DNA of 64,000 bases. Source: Dromaius novaehollandiae (Eukaryota; Chordata; Aves; Casuariiformes; Dromaiidae). Shown here in pieces: positions 20,690-31,825 of this stretch; within the stretch, counting starts at the first letter, position 1; the number at the start of each line of letters is the position of its first letter. The position numbers were made by a program, and so were the translations under genes. The notes below the pieces were generated by a model. The model searched no databases and was not told the DNA's origin. It was given only the letters and a program-made list of their open reading frames with translations. Location of the stretch: NCBI RefSeq assembly GCF_036370855.1, contig NC_088112.1, forward strand, positions 19,522,469-19,586,468. Direction: 5' to 3'.

Positions 20690-22210
20690 CCCCACGATTT
20701 TAAGGACGGCTGATTGGGGTAGCTTCCACTATCTTGCGGGACGGCACCGAGCGACCCACCGCGGGGACGTGCGTCGCGGTTTCCCAGCACAGGGAGAACC
20801 CCTCAGACGAGCTGCTCCGATGCCTGGTCCCACCTGGAGCCTCCTCACCACCAAAACGCCGCTCTGAGGCGAGCCGGCGGCACGCGGCGGCCTTCCCACG
20901 GGGCCTGGGGGACAACGCCAACGTCCCCGCCGCCGCAAAGAGCCGAAGGGCTCCCACGCGGCGGCAGCCTGCACCCCTGTGCCGCCATCGCCAGTGACCA
21001 AACCCAACCCGCCAGCGTCGCCGAAAGTCCGCGTGGGGCCCCGGGCCCTCCACAGCGACACCCGTCCCGTCCCCGGGGATGTCAGGCACAACAGGGAAGG
21101 GCAAGAGGTGGATAAAGGCCGGGGTGATTTTCTTCCACAATTACATTTTTTTTGTCACCTACCAAAGGTTAAACTTGCATTTTCTGTCACTGCAACACCC
21201 TGCTGCTTGAGCATAAGGAAGAGCAAACGGCCGCTCCATTACATTTCCTTCTTCCTGTACCAAATCCACTCCTGTCCTTGTCACGGCTTCCTAAGCGGGC
21301 TTGAGCACAATGGGGCAAAACATGGTAACATTTCCTCTCTCCCCGAAGGGCTGCGAGCGTAAGGTCGCTGCTGCTCTTTCGGGGAGCGGCCATTTTGTGG
21401 TGGAGGCCGCCAACAAGCCCACCCAAGCCCAGCAGGACTTACTGGCTACGATTTTGCCGCCCTTTACAGCTTTCTGAGGAGCGGGTGGCGCACGCCACAG
21501 CGGTCAGGCCGGCGGCGAAACCCCACCACCACCCACGGCCGCCCGGCCCGGCTCTCACACCACCAAAAAGCACGTTTTTACGTGCTTTAAACAACGCTGG
21601 GGTTTTACGAGGCGTGTAAGTGGCAAAAGAGCGATATCCACCTGGCCCGGGTGTTTTTGAGGCCGCAGGGCCGCTTTTGGTTGGCTGCGACCCTCACACG
21701 CCTGCTGAGGCCAGGCTGGGGATTTCGAACAAAAGCTGAGGTATTTTTTTCCCCTGTGACCTTCCCAATTAATATTTTCAGAGAGACATTTTGGAGCTTG
21801 TCCCCTGTTTCTCCCCAGAGCCAGCACGGGGGTGAACCTGCCCCGCTCAGCACGGCGCGGCGCGGCACGTGCCCTGGGCAGCTTCTGCTGGAAGAGCCTG
21901 CAGATTGGGAAAAACCTCCAAAATCAGTGTATTAATCCCAGCAGAGTTTCTCAAATTTCTGGGGTTTTGGGGCACCGGCCCACGCAGCGCGACGTCTGCC
22001 ACCCGCACGGGGCCCAGGCCGCGGCGCTTGGCCTGCCCGCGGCGGGCAGGGGCCGATCCCTCCTTGTTTCTCCCCCCTTCCCTTCCCCTGACCCCTCTCC
22101 GTCGCCCTCCTTCCCGGGAAGTCAGCCTTGCGCGAAAGCTTCCCCCGCCAGCGACGGTCAGATTTAAAAACCGGCGGCCCCCGGCCGGCCCCCGGCTCCC
22201 TTCCCTTCCC
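20690..22210. other. Second CpG-rich region, no coding gene recognised
   Basis: CpG density is high at about 20730-21090 and again at 21340-22200, far above the surrounding DNA. Frames occur on both strands (up to 215 residues at 21869-22516 and 146 residues at 20700-21140 on the reverse strand), but composition is that of GC-rich DNA and no domain is recognisable. Promoter-like elements include GCGGCCATTTTG (YY1-type, near 21386) and GGCACGTGCC (21864-21873). It may be the promoter of an unannotated non-coding transcript or a Polycomb-type CpG island. Confidence 0.5.
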
Positions 22211-23900
22211 CTCTCCAGAAGTCATCTATTTTGTTGTGTGTACACACCGAAAACAAGGGGCTGCCCCTTGTTCTCCTCCAGCCATGACACATCAAATTAT
22301 CCGGCCTCCAAATACCCCATCTGGCTGTTAGTTTTTAGCGTTTTTTTTTCTCTTTTCCCCCCTCTAGGTTGTTTCTGCTTTCCTCCTCCTCCTTTCTCTG
22401 CTCTCCAGCCCATGTGTAAAAGTAGCAGGGGGGCCTTTATTAAAGGCAAAGCCCCACGGCAGCAGCTTCCCAGCCAAACTGCTCTTGTATTACTTTTTGA
22501 TGAGTTTTCAATTTAGGCCTTTGCAGACAGGGGGAAGAAGGCGACTTGAGAGACAGAGGGGGGAAAAAAAATGCAACAGATGGGGCCGATTGTGCTCTCT
22601 AGGCAAATTAAGGAAGACATCTGTAGCTCCCAAATACTGGTGGTCTAAAGCAATTAGTCCCCTGTGAAAAGGGGCCTCTCTGAGCCTCCTCCAGCCAATC
22701 CCAGCCCCGGCAGCACTCACGTTACAATGGCCTTGACCACAATTCACTGAGCCAAAAAAAAGAAAGATTAATCCAGGAGGAGCTGTGCGGCCAGCCTGGA
22801 GTTGCTAGGCTTAAAAGGGAAGGTTACGTACGTTTCTGCCCGAGTTTGGAGCAAAAAAAAAAAAAAAAACCATCCACAGGGTGGTGGGGGATTTTTTTTT
22901 TTCCTTTCCGCCAGTCACCCAACATGTACCTGTTTTATGTTCGATGTCTGGAGCGGGCTCTGTGTGTGTGCGTGCACGTGTCCCTGCACCAGGAGAGAGC
23001 TGTAATCTGTAAATTGCTCAGGGACTTCAATTTTCCACTGACTTGTTTGGAAAGTAATGAATGAAGACGCAAGCCCCTGTGGTTGGAATTATCTCCCCCA
23101 GCCCCCTTCTGTCCCCCTCCCTCGCCAATAAACAGAAGCTGTTATACGATAAGACCCCTCTGTAAGTGATAATTATAATGATTGTTATGATGCCGGAGTT
23201 CGGCTTTTACAATTGGAAATAGGAACTCCGGCTGCGTTAATCCGGTGGTGTGGTCCCTTATTTCATTTGACGTCAGGAAGCTGCAAGCGGAAAATTCAGA
23301 AAAGGACTTTATCCAAGCTGGTTATGAGCCCCCTCCCCCTTCCCCTCCTCTCCCCTGGCTCTTTTATTCATGCATATTTATGATCAGTAGATCTCAGTGG
23401 AAAAAAAAAACACATACAGAAAACAAAAACCCGAGCACAATGGGGAGAGCTGCTCATGGGAGGTCACAGCACCTTTAAATTACACCTCTTGGCTTTGTTC
23501 ACCCCAGCACAATGGAGCTAAGAGATAGGAAGAATGGCACCCTGCGCCCTGGTGCATCACAATTCTCTCAATGATTTCAAAAAGAAAAGGGAGCCCCAAC
23601 TAATTTGATATCTTATTGGGTTTCTGTTAACCTACGAACATGCCTCATCCCGGCTACTGAGGCTTGTCAAGGGCTGATCTTATACAAAGAACATTACTAA
23701 ATCTCTGCAGTACACTGGGTTTTGCTAGTCAAAGAAGATCTGTCTTGGTCAGGTTTGAATTTGAGCTGAGTTAACTGGTTTGGAAATACAAAAGCACCAT
23801 CCGCCCACTGAACCTTTGCCCCTTTAAATTAATTAATTTAATTAACGTGCTTATTGTTATAGCGCCAATCAGAATGGGCTCTTCCAGGGGCCATACTAAC
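22211..23900. promoter_or_regulatory. Candidate enhancer cluster
   Basis: This AT/GC-balanced, repeat-free block adjoins the second CpG-rich region. It carries three CAGATG/CATCTG E-boxes (22318-22323, 22577-22582, 22618-22623), CAATTAG (22651-22657), SOX-type ACAATGG (22724-22730), the octamer-like ATGCATATTTATGA near 23371, and at 23824-23841 an 18-bp homeodomain-type palindrome followed by TTATTGTTAT and CCAAT. It also holds paired palindromes at 22236-22272 and a perfect inverted repeat at 23192-23232. CAGATG is the E-box preferred by neurogenin/NeuroD factors, so autoregulatory or neural enhancer function is a reasonable inference. Confidence 0.4.
22853..22869. repeat. A17 homopolymer
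   Basis: Seventeen consecutive A. No adjacent retroposed body or target-site duplication is visible. Confidence 0.9.
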
Positions 23901-26900
23901 TTCTAAGCAAACCTTATCTACAAAAGAGATGGACTCATGGTTTTGGAGATGAATTTGAACCAAATGACTTCTCCAGGATCTGAAATTTGAGTCTGTAATT
24001 TATTCCTCACCCAACATTTTTCTAGGCTGCCACCAGGACTGAGAATGAAGTTGTGAATTACCATGAAAACGATTGGTGCCACTGGTATTTGCTGCCATGA
24101 CTAGGCATCTCAGTGGAGATCACTTAAAAGGAAAATTGCACTCTTGAGGTCAAAACCTGTTTCAAATGAGCTTCAAGGAACTCAGATAACCTAAGAAAAT
24201 GAAATCTTTGGAAGTTTACCTAAAGAGAAACAAGTCCCTGGGGACAACGGTTCCAGCACAGCTACCTACATCTCAAAGTGTGTTCTTTTTTTCCTTTGCA
24301 GAAAGTAAAATTGGAAAAGATGATTTCCCTGGATGGGGAAAATGTGTGACCTCAGAAGCTGTGATTCATTTTGGAGGATAGGCAGTAGTGAGCGGAGCAG
24401 ACTCAGAGAGGAAAATTTCTGGAAATAAGCTGCTATTCTTGTTAACAATTTACTCTGAGAGTGGCGTTTGGATAGGAAAGCAAAGGGCTTTTTTTCCATA
24501 TTTTCAGTCAGTGCACTGAATGCAGTACTTCTGTTCCTGAACAGAGAAGAGCAAGGGTGCTGAGGGTGCCTAGCCAGGCAGGGGTGCTCAGCTGTGGGGA
24601 CTCTGCAGCTTCTTGATCTGCAAAGCTGGAGAGGGAGGTGGAGCGATGAGCCACTGAGTCCTGCAGGACTTTTGCTGCTGGAGTTGCCAACATCATTGGC
24701 ACAGGGTTTCCCCCAAAAGGACTCGTGGGCATCTCTGCACCGGCTTTGCCAAGCTCAGAAATGCACCCCAAGTCTGAGAGGTTCACAGGCTCTTTAGGGG
24801 CAGCATCTTCCACGAATTTCACGATTGACTAAAGAAAGGTCTTTAACTGTATTATTCATGGTGAAGACACACGCTGCGTTGCCTGTGCCATCTACACGAG
24901 TCACTGATCACAAGCAGGTGCAACCTCCTTCTGCAGAAAGCATTAGCTTTCAGGTGGAGAGCTTCTATTCTACGTCTGCACATGCCCTTGCCAAAATTAT
25001 GGCTAGCTGATGGTCTCTGGGATCTCATGGAGTTGGCTTCCAGGGACCATAAGTAATTTTCTTTTTTTCTCTTGGGCTGCATGAGGTAGCTCCCTTCCCC
25101 ACCCCTCTGGCTCTACCCATGTTGCAGTGCTCTGTCTCCATCAACCATGCCACATGGGGCAGGCTGTGCTAGGGCTCTGAGCACACGAGAGGTGCAAGTC
25201 CTCATGTCACCAGAGTTAAACTTCAACATGCGACAAAATCTTAAATGCATGAATCAGAAAGGGCTGAACCTTTGACTTTCCACCCACAGCTCCCAATGAG
25301 GTTTTCATCTGCCTTGACTTACACAGACCTGAGGATCTGACTTTTCCTTTTTCTGCTTTCCTCCCTTTTGAACATGACTTGAAGATGCAAAAAGCAAGGA
25401 AGGTCATGGTAGCAAAATAATTCCAGACCTTTCTTAGTTCCTGGAATTAAAATGTTGAAAATGCTACCCACGTTACATATAAACACACTATCATATGGCT
25501 TAATGGCTAAAGGACAACTGGCTATTTAGTAAGCTATTACATTTTAATTTAATGAATGCTAAATAGAATCATTACCATCCCATAATGGGCTAGAAGAGCC
25601 TAACTTTTGATCTCCATGCACATGCTATACTCAAAATTCGCTTTAGTTCAGCAGGACAACAATTGGGCTATATTGTCATATCTAAAACCCCCTATAACAG
25701 AGATGTTAAAAAACTGTTTGCTATAATCAAATTCTAGTCTCTAAGCGCTGCAAAGAAATGCAATATTCATACCTCACTATCTCACTCTATTATCCACAAT
25801 GACCAGAATTAATGTTTATATACACTGGCATTTTAATATCAATAAGAACTATCTCCCTCTAAGACTATAAGACTCAGAAACCTGTCTAGAAATGCCATTA
25901 AAAGAAGAAGAAAACTCTCCTACCCCTGAGGAAGGAAAGAGCTAGAACGAGACTTTTCAAAGTGCCATCCAGCTGCAACTGAATGTTTTCCAGCAACATA
26001 ATCATATGTGTTGCAAGTGTCCTGCAGAAAGTTGCTCCCTCATGTTTATGGAAGAGGCTGGCTGTGCCGGGTTAGGGGTTTCATTGCCCTGGAGCTGGGG
26101 TATAGCCTGACCGACATCACCATGGGTACTAATAACAGAAAATTTCCCCAAAGATGCTTGGCTCTTTAAGGAATGGTCTTTCACTCGGTGTTGAACATAC
26201 AGATAAAATGTCCATGCCAGAGCCAAAGAAACTAATCAGATCATCTGCCATTTACTTTGCTGTTTGCTTAGGTCACTATCCCATGGTTTACAATTATCTC
26301 AGTCAAAAGCCATACAGATGTCCAACTTGGCCTCCTGGCTTTTTTCTTAACAATCTTACTGCTGAGAATAACTAATTCTACCAGGAAGTTCTTGGCCAAG
26401 TCCCTCATATTTAAACCTATCTCCAAGGAGAGAGTCCTGCTCCAGCCTCCAGGCAAAGCTAAAATGTCCCACCGCTGCTCATTGCCAAAATAAGCACTGA
26501 AAAACCCTAAGTCACACACCAGAAACACGGAGACAAAGATTTATAAGTGGAGAGGCAAGGAAGCGGGGAAAGGAGGCGAGATTCTCAAGATGTCTGCGGG
26601 ATTAGATTTCCACAGCCATTTCAAATGATTGGGAATTCACCACACACATTTCCTTGGTATCCTTGGGAATTTCAGCATTTCATTCTGCAGCTTTTCCGGT
26701 GAGCATCAGCATTCCTCATGTACACACATGGTTCCCTTCAGTCACGTGTCTCTTCCTGCGGATCAGGATCAGCATAAAATAATGTAGCTGTAGCATAACA
26801 GTGGGAGCCCACTGCTACTTGTTTGGAGTATCAACCTTTTCACTATAAGAATCACTTTTTAACTAGTACAACTGCAAATAACCAGCCTAATTACTCTGAT

Positions 26901-27540
26901 GTGTACGTTAAAGATACATGTGACTGGGTTATTTCCAACTGGTTTAAAGCTTCACTAAGGTTAAAAGCACCTTAGCAGGATAAAAGTTGCCACATTTGAG
27001 CTCCTGGTTGGAAAGGCCCTGGGATCAGCATGGGATCAGTTGGTGCAGCAACTTAAAGGGGATGGGGCAGCATTTTCACCCCACACCACATCCCACACTT
27101 CACAGCCTAATCCCCAGAAATGGGTCAGGCTGATGAGATGGCACCTCCCACTCAGATCTTCATTCCCACCTTAGGGTGACTAGCACCTGCATGACAGCAA
27201 GCCCTGTGCCCATTTCTGGCATTCAGGGCCACAGAGAAGCGTTTGCTGCTGGCCTTCAAAGAAGTGGCTGGAGCCTTGCTCCATCCTTTGCCAAGGGAAG
27301 AGCAGCAGATGCAAGTGCCCTGTGCTGCCCTCAGCAGAAACGGGTGCTCTGGAAATTCAGTCTGGTGCCATGGGAGGGGTAGCTTACCTCCAGTCTTACT
27401 CTCATGCCTTTGCAAGAAGTGACACACACACCCCCACCCCATACCAGCAGGAGCAAAAAAACATGCTGCAGGTCAGGATTTTGAGCCTACAGAAGTGATT
27501 TGCGACGGGCAAGGAGCTTGGGAGCTCACCTGAGCTAGTG

Positions 27541-27618
27541 CCTCTCCTCTCCTCTCCTCTCCTCTCCTCTCCTCTTCTCTCCTCTCCTCTCCTCTCCCTC
27601 TTTCTCCCTCTCCTCTTT
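27541..27618. repeat. (CCTCT)n pyrimidine microsatellite
   Basis: Seventy-eight consecutive pyrimidines built mainly from a 5-bp CCTCT unit, with an interruption around 27575 and decay at the right end. The reverse strand translates as Glu/Arg repeats, which is a shadow of the repeat. Confidence 0.95.
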
Positions 27619-28349
27619 GAAAAAGGTCCCATCTGGCTAGTCCCCCATCTGACTGAAATCCTAAGCCCATAGATTCATTGAAAAAGATTAGTGGTGACTC
27701 CAGGCGACGATGATGAAGAGAACACCTGGGACTTCCCCACAGCAGGAAGGAGAAGTGGAGTTTCTCCAGCTCCAGCTGCAGTGGAGACCCACGACACACA
27801 GCTCTGCACCCTGCAAGCTGGCAGACCCTGCGCTCCTTCTAAGGAACCTGTCTGTCTAGCAGTCACTCAGGCATGCTGGATGAAACAGGACAATTCTTCC
27901 TATATATCTCTTTTGTTAGGTAATTTCTTCATTTTCTGCTTTTTTTTTTTTTTTGTTTTTTCAATTGGTCCATATTTTATTGAGGGTAAATAGTAGGGAC
28001 TTATTGCATGATTTATAAAGATTTCAGGTGATGATTTTTTTTTCTTATTATATATTTTTCAATACTTACTGTGTTTGTAAGGCTTTCCAGAGATAGCAAG
28101 CTGAACAAAATGTCCACTGTGTTAAAAACACATATGAAATGTGTTTTGTATAAAGTGCAAGATAACTTTCTAATACAAAAGCAAAGCCTCATTCCCTGCC
28201 CTATTTAAGATTCAGATCTTTAACCAGCATGAGTTCATTACAAATCCGAAATAATACTTCTAAAGACATTTAGTATCTAATTAATCTTTAAATCTAATTT
28301 TAATTAATGCAGGGCAGAGAATCACGATAATCAAACAGTAGAAAGAGAT

Positions 28350-28422
28350 GTTAAAATTTTAGAATTTTAATTTAGAATTTTTAATTTTCGATTTTTTTTT
28401 AGAATTTAATTTTTTTTTGTAA
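28350..28422. repeat. AT-rich low-complexity repeat (TTTAGAATTT)
   Basis: TTAGAATTTTAATTT-like words recur three times, followed by T-runs. This looks like local slippage duplication. Confidence 0.6.
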
Positions 28423-29519
28423 AAAGCAAGTCCTTCAGAAGTAGTTTAGATTGAACATCCCCCAAATCCTCCATCAAAAGTCCCTGTTGACGTGTTGAAA
28501 CGAAGGCACGAGGTGCTGTCAATGGATTCTGCCCAGCGCACGGGAAAAGTGCCTTGCACTCGCCTCTGGCCAGGCAAAGCCGGGCAGCAGGTGGAAAATT
28601 GCTCCTGTTCACATTGCAAGCAGCTCCGCCTTGGCCTCTGCAACCAGATACGAGCCTGGAAATTCAGCCCGAGCAGAAAACTCAGCTGAGAATGTATTGA
28701 GCACCACCCTCCGGCACAAAGCTAAATCGTGAAATGACTTTTTCTCCCTGTAAAAATGGACAAACCTCCTCTTTGGTGAGCACCCCGAGCAGGACTGCCC
28801 CCTGCGCCGGGTGGCACGTTGGGGAGGGCACGCCTGTGTGAGTTACTGGGTGCTGAAGTGGATCATATAAAATTAAGCAGTAGATCTAAAATGATCCGCA
28901 GGGTCCGGCTTTCGCAGGCAAGATGCACCCCCAAAACAAAGGAGTAACTTGAACATTTTAAAACTTTGCTCCTTGGTCTTGCAGGGCAGCCTGGGCAGGC
29001 ACCCGTGCAGGGGGCATGGCCACAGCAGCAGCACGTACAGGGCAGGGGCCGACGATTTCTGCGCTTTGGTTGCTATATCTTTCCCATGCTGAAGCTGAGG
29101 AGCCCAGTCTCAGCAAGGAAGCAGTGATTTTCCATTTTGCTGGTTTGGAGAGGGTCTGTCTCTATGTGCAGCAGGGCAGGCCCCGTCCCAGAGCCACCTG
29201 CACCTGTTTCCGGCATTAAAACCTGCTGAGCTGAGCTCTGAAATCCTTTCTCAGCTATTTCTGTTCATCCTTTTTCTAGCTAAATGGCCACTGAGAGGCC
29301 AGAGGGCTTTTATGGGTCACATCCACCTGTTCTCCCATGCTGAATGGGCGACGATTTAAAAAGGAGGCAGATTTTCCCCACTGGCCCTGGTGCCTGATCC
29401 TTCAGAAAAGCCCATGACCACCCTGCATGGTCCAGCCCTTAATTGCTGGGCCAGGAGCAGTAATCCAACATTACCGATACTCTTAGATGTAAATCGGGTT
29501 TCATTTTACTGCTGTGATG

Positions 29520-29550
29520 CTTTTTTCTTTTTTTTTTTTTTTCCTTGCAG
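29520..29550 (+). promoter_or_regulatory. Acceptor-like polypyrimidine-AG
   Basis: Twenty-eight pyrimidines (T-rich) followed by GCAG give a textbook splice-acceptor shape. No matching exon with a good donor or coding homology follows. It may be a non-coding exon or chance T-run. Confidence 0.2.
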
Positions 29551-29675
29551 AGGTGCTTTGTGGAAGTTAATTAAAAGGTTCAGACCTAATGAAAGAGGAT
29601 TTTTTTGTGCCAGACATATTACAGGGCCTACAGACTGGCCAGGCATTACCAGCATTATGAAAGGTTAGGCTGATG

Positions 29676-29980
29676 AGGGTCACAGGACGTCACCTAGTTT
29701 AGTCCCCTCTCGCAAGGCAGGATCACGTCTAGACCCAATAGGTGCTGTCTAACTTGCTCTTAGCAACCTCCCACACTGGAGATCCTACCACCCTAAATGA
29801 CCTACTCCACCACCTTATTAATTTTAACATTAGAAACCTTTTCTTAGCATCCAGTCTAAATTTTATGGCCTCTAATTTAAGCCCCTTGCTTTTTGTCCCA
29901 CTTGCTATGGGCACAGAGAAGAGAATGTCCCTTTCCTCTCGCTGCCAGCTGCTGACGTATCTGAGGGCCCCCCAGCCTGC
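29676..29980 (-). mobile_element. CR1 LINE 3' fragment, degenerate
   Basis: Read on the + strand, the order is CACCTAGTTTAGTCCCCTC, then an AACCTCCCACACTGGAGATC block, then CCTTTTCTTAGCATCCAGTC, TAAGCCCCTTGCTTTTTGTC and GGGCACAGAGAAGAGAATGT. This matches the reverse complement of the non-coding 3' region of CR1 elements (GGACTAGATGA, then GAGGTTGTGGAGTC, then AGGAAGAACTTC, then GACAAGGGGC). The copy is 5'-truncated and highly diverged, with no coding capacity left. CR1 is the dominant LINE of birds and other sauropsids. Confidence 0.8.
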
Positions 29981-31230
29981 TCCTGATCAAGCCTCCCTAA
30001 TGCAGGCACTGATTTCTTGGGTTTTGGAAACCTGCAAGGCAGGCTTTGATAAACTGAGGTTGTGTCTCACTTCCAGAAGATGGAGCTAGAAAGCAGGGAG
30101 TAGCTGATGTAGCATGGGAAAGCCGCCTGATTTTTCTGCACGCGAACCAACGCTGCTGCCTCTCAAGAGCTGTCCTGCGGTGGCCCACGGCGGCACAGCT
30201 TGGGGAGAAGAGATGTCAGATCTGCTTCTTTCCTACCTGCTGTTGCCAAAAGGAAATGCAGCTGTGTTCAGCGGCATTCTGCTTCTCAGCGACGTTCCCC
30301 TTTACAACCGTGAGCCGTGGCTGGGCAGTTCGCCGGAGGTGCCCGCCAGGCCGGGAGGTAGCCCAAATGCACACGCATGGCTCCAGCCATGGAGGGCACC
30401 CAGGTGCCATGTGCTAGGGCAGGACAGGCCCCGAATCTGCCAGTGCCTCCGTGTAACGAAGGGCAGCGATTACACAGGAGCGTCGGGAGATTAAATCTGC
30501 GCCTGCTGTTCGGCCTGCAATGGAGAGCAGACCCAGCGGCCACGCGTGTTGCTGTCGTTCGTGATTTATAATTCAGTCCCGGGTTTTATCCTCTTTTCCA
30601 GTTGAGGGCACATCCAGGAACAGATCGTGGTCTCTGTGAATGTATTCATCACACACATTAACCTGATGGACATTTTCAAAGCACTTAGTTCTTTTGATCA
30701 ATAGTAAAACTTCAAAATTTGGGGGGAAGTAAAAGGTTTGGGCAATATTTTCATAAAAGTTATCACCTATTTTTCAACTGAAGTTGAAACTTCTTTGAGT
30801 TTTTAATTTTTAGATTGTGCCAGCACGCAGGCCCCTCAGTAAGTGCATTTGGGGGAGATGAAGCGGGTCTGGAGGGTGCCGATTCGCACCCCACACCGGC
30901 ATCCACCAGGGTGGAAAAGCACTGCAGGGTCCCGACTCTCCTTGCTTGTTAATCACGCCACGGAGCTTCTTGGGAGGGACCAGACCCCCTGTTTTGGCTA
31001 CTGTGTTTTCGAGCATGCACCAATTCTCCAGTTAAATATGACTTCAGTGCTATCAATTTCAAGATTTTTACATGGTTGCAATACTTTCCTCTTTCCAGTA
31101 GCACGAAAATCTGTGTTTTGCTTTGTATATTCAGATAAAAACTTTGCTTGAGTGTTGCTAATGATTTATGTCCCTTTCAGCAGCAGGACTCTGGAAAACT
31201 ACTTGGAAGATATGAACACCAAGCATTTTT

Positions 31231-31530
31231 TCATTTTCTCATCAGATTTCAATTGTTATGATATATGCCCTCATGAGACTGTCGGGGGGAGAGGGGGGCA
31301 GGGGAAAGCCTTTTATGGTATATTGTGATCCATATGGAAAAAATATATATTTCCCACACATCTGATTCAATACAGTGCGCACATTTGTAAGGCACATGTG
31401 AATGAATGGCAATATAGGTGAATTTTTATGAAACCAGACTGATTACATGGCAAAAAATAAATCAGTTGAAGCTAGATTTATTTACAGCATAGTAAATAGG
31501 CTGCTCAGAATGGCTGGCACTATATTGGCA
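31231..31530. promoter_or_regulatory. Candidate enhancer with four E-box sites
   Basis: This repeat-free AT-rich block has CAATTG (31250-31255), CATATG (31331-31336), CATCTG (31359-31364) and the palindromic double E-box CACATGTG (31393-31400) within 151 bp, along with several ATTA/AATAAA-type cores. Its texture (long unique AT-rich words, E-box density) resembles deeply conserved vertebrate non-coding elements. Conservation was not tested. Confidence 0.35.
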
Positions 31531-31741
31531 ATCAAAATGTCTGGGGAAACTTCGGAGTTATTTTTGAATAAAGCCACAAGGGACAGCATTCTCTAAGTCA
31601 AAACGACCATGTGTCATGTCTTCTTGTTTCACAACAAACCCAAGTGCTGAATAATATTTGCAGCGGTCTCTTGGGAATAAAACTGCGGAAGGGAAGGAAG
31701 AATGTTGTGGGCTAAAAATGTCCAGTAATGCATTAGATGGG

Positions 31742-31825
31742 ATTCCAGGGATTTGCATTTTATCCCCATTTCTGCCACTGGCCAGCTGGGTGACCTTGGC
31801 AAGCTGTTTTACTCTTCATCAGCTG
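31742..31825 (+). repeat. MIR-like SINE core
   Basis: CTGCCACTGGCCAGCTGGGT followed by GACCTTGGCAAGCTGTTTTA corresponds to the MIR core CTGCCACTNACTAGCTGTGTGACCTTGGGCAAGTCACTTAACC in order and spacing. It is one of the clearest MIR matches in the window. Confidence 0.75.

Larger units (their letters stand above)
12121..20690. other. Intergenic, non-coding
   Basis: No supportable gene. The longest frame (16796-17269, 157 residues, +) has no recognisable domain. The stretch holds a candidate enhancer (13480-13610), a perfect octamer site (14249-14256), a homopolymer A14 at 12288-12301, an inverted repeat around 16424-16477, a 42-bp-period direct repeat at 16618-16690 and a short imperfect repeat of GTCACTTTTGTC near 19858-19890. 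Confidence 0.5.
23901..31230. other. Intergenic, non-coding
   Basis: No supportable coding gene. Contents are two acceptor-like sites (ending at 24301 and 29550), a pyrimidine microsatellite at 27541-27618, AT-rich low-complexity DNA at 28350-28422, a reverse CR1 fragment at 29676-29980 and otherwise unique DNA. Frames are short and lack domain signatures. Confidence 0.5.

Noticed and set aside
20700..21140. 146-residue reverse-strand frame in the orphan CpG region
   Set aside because: Several overlapping frames are open on both strands because stop codons are rare in GC-rich DNA; composition is Arg/Gly/Ala-rich without domain.
24280..24301. Coding exon after the acceptor-like TTTTTTTCCTTTGCAG
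   Set aside because: The following frame ends within about 80 bp, has no good donor and no recognisable homology.
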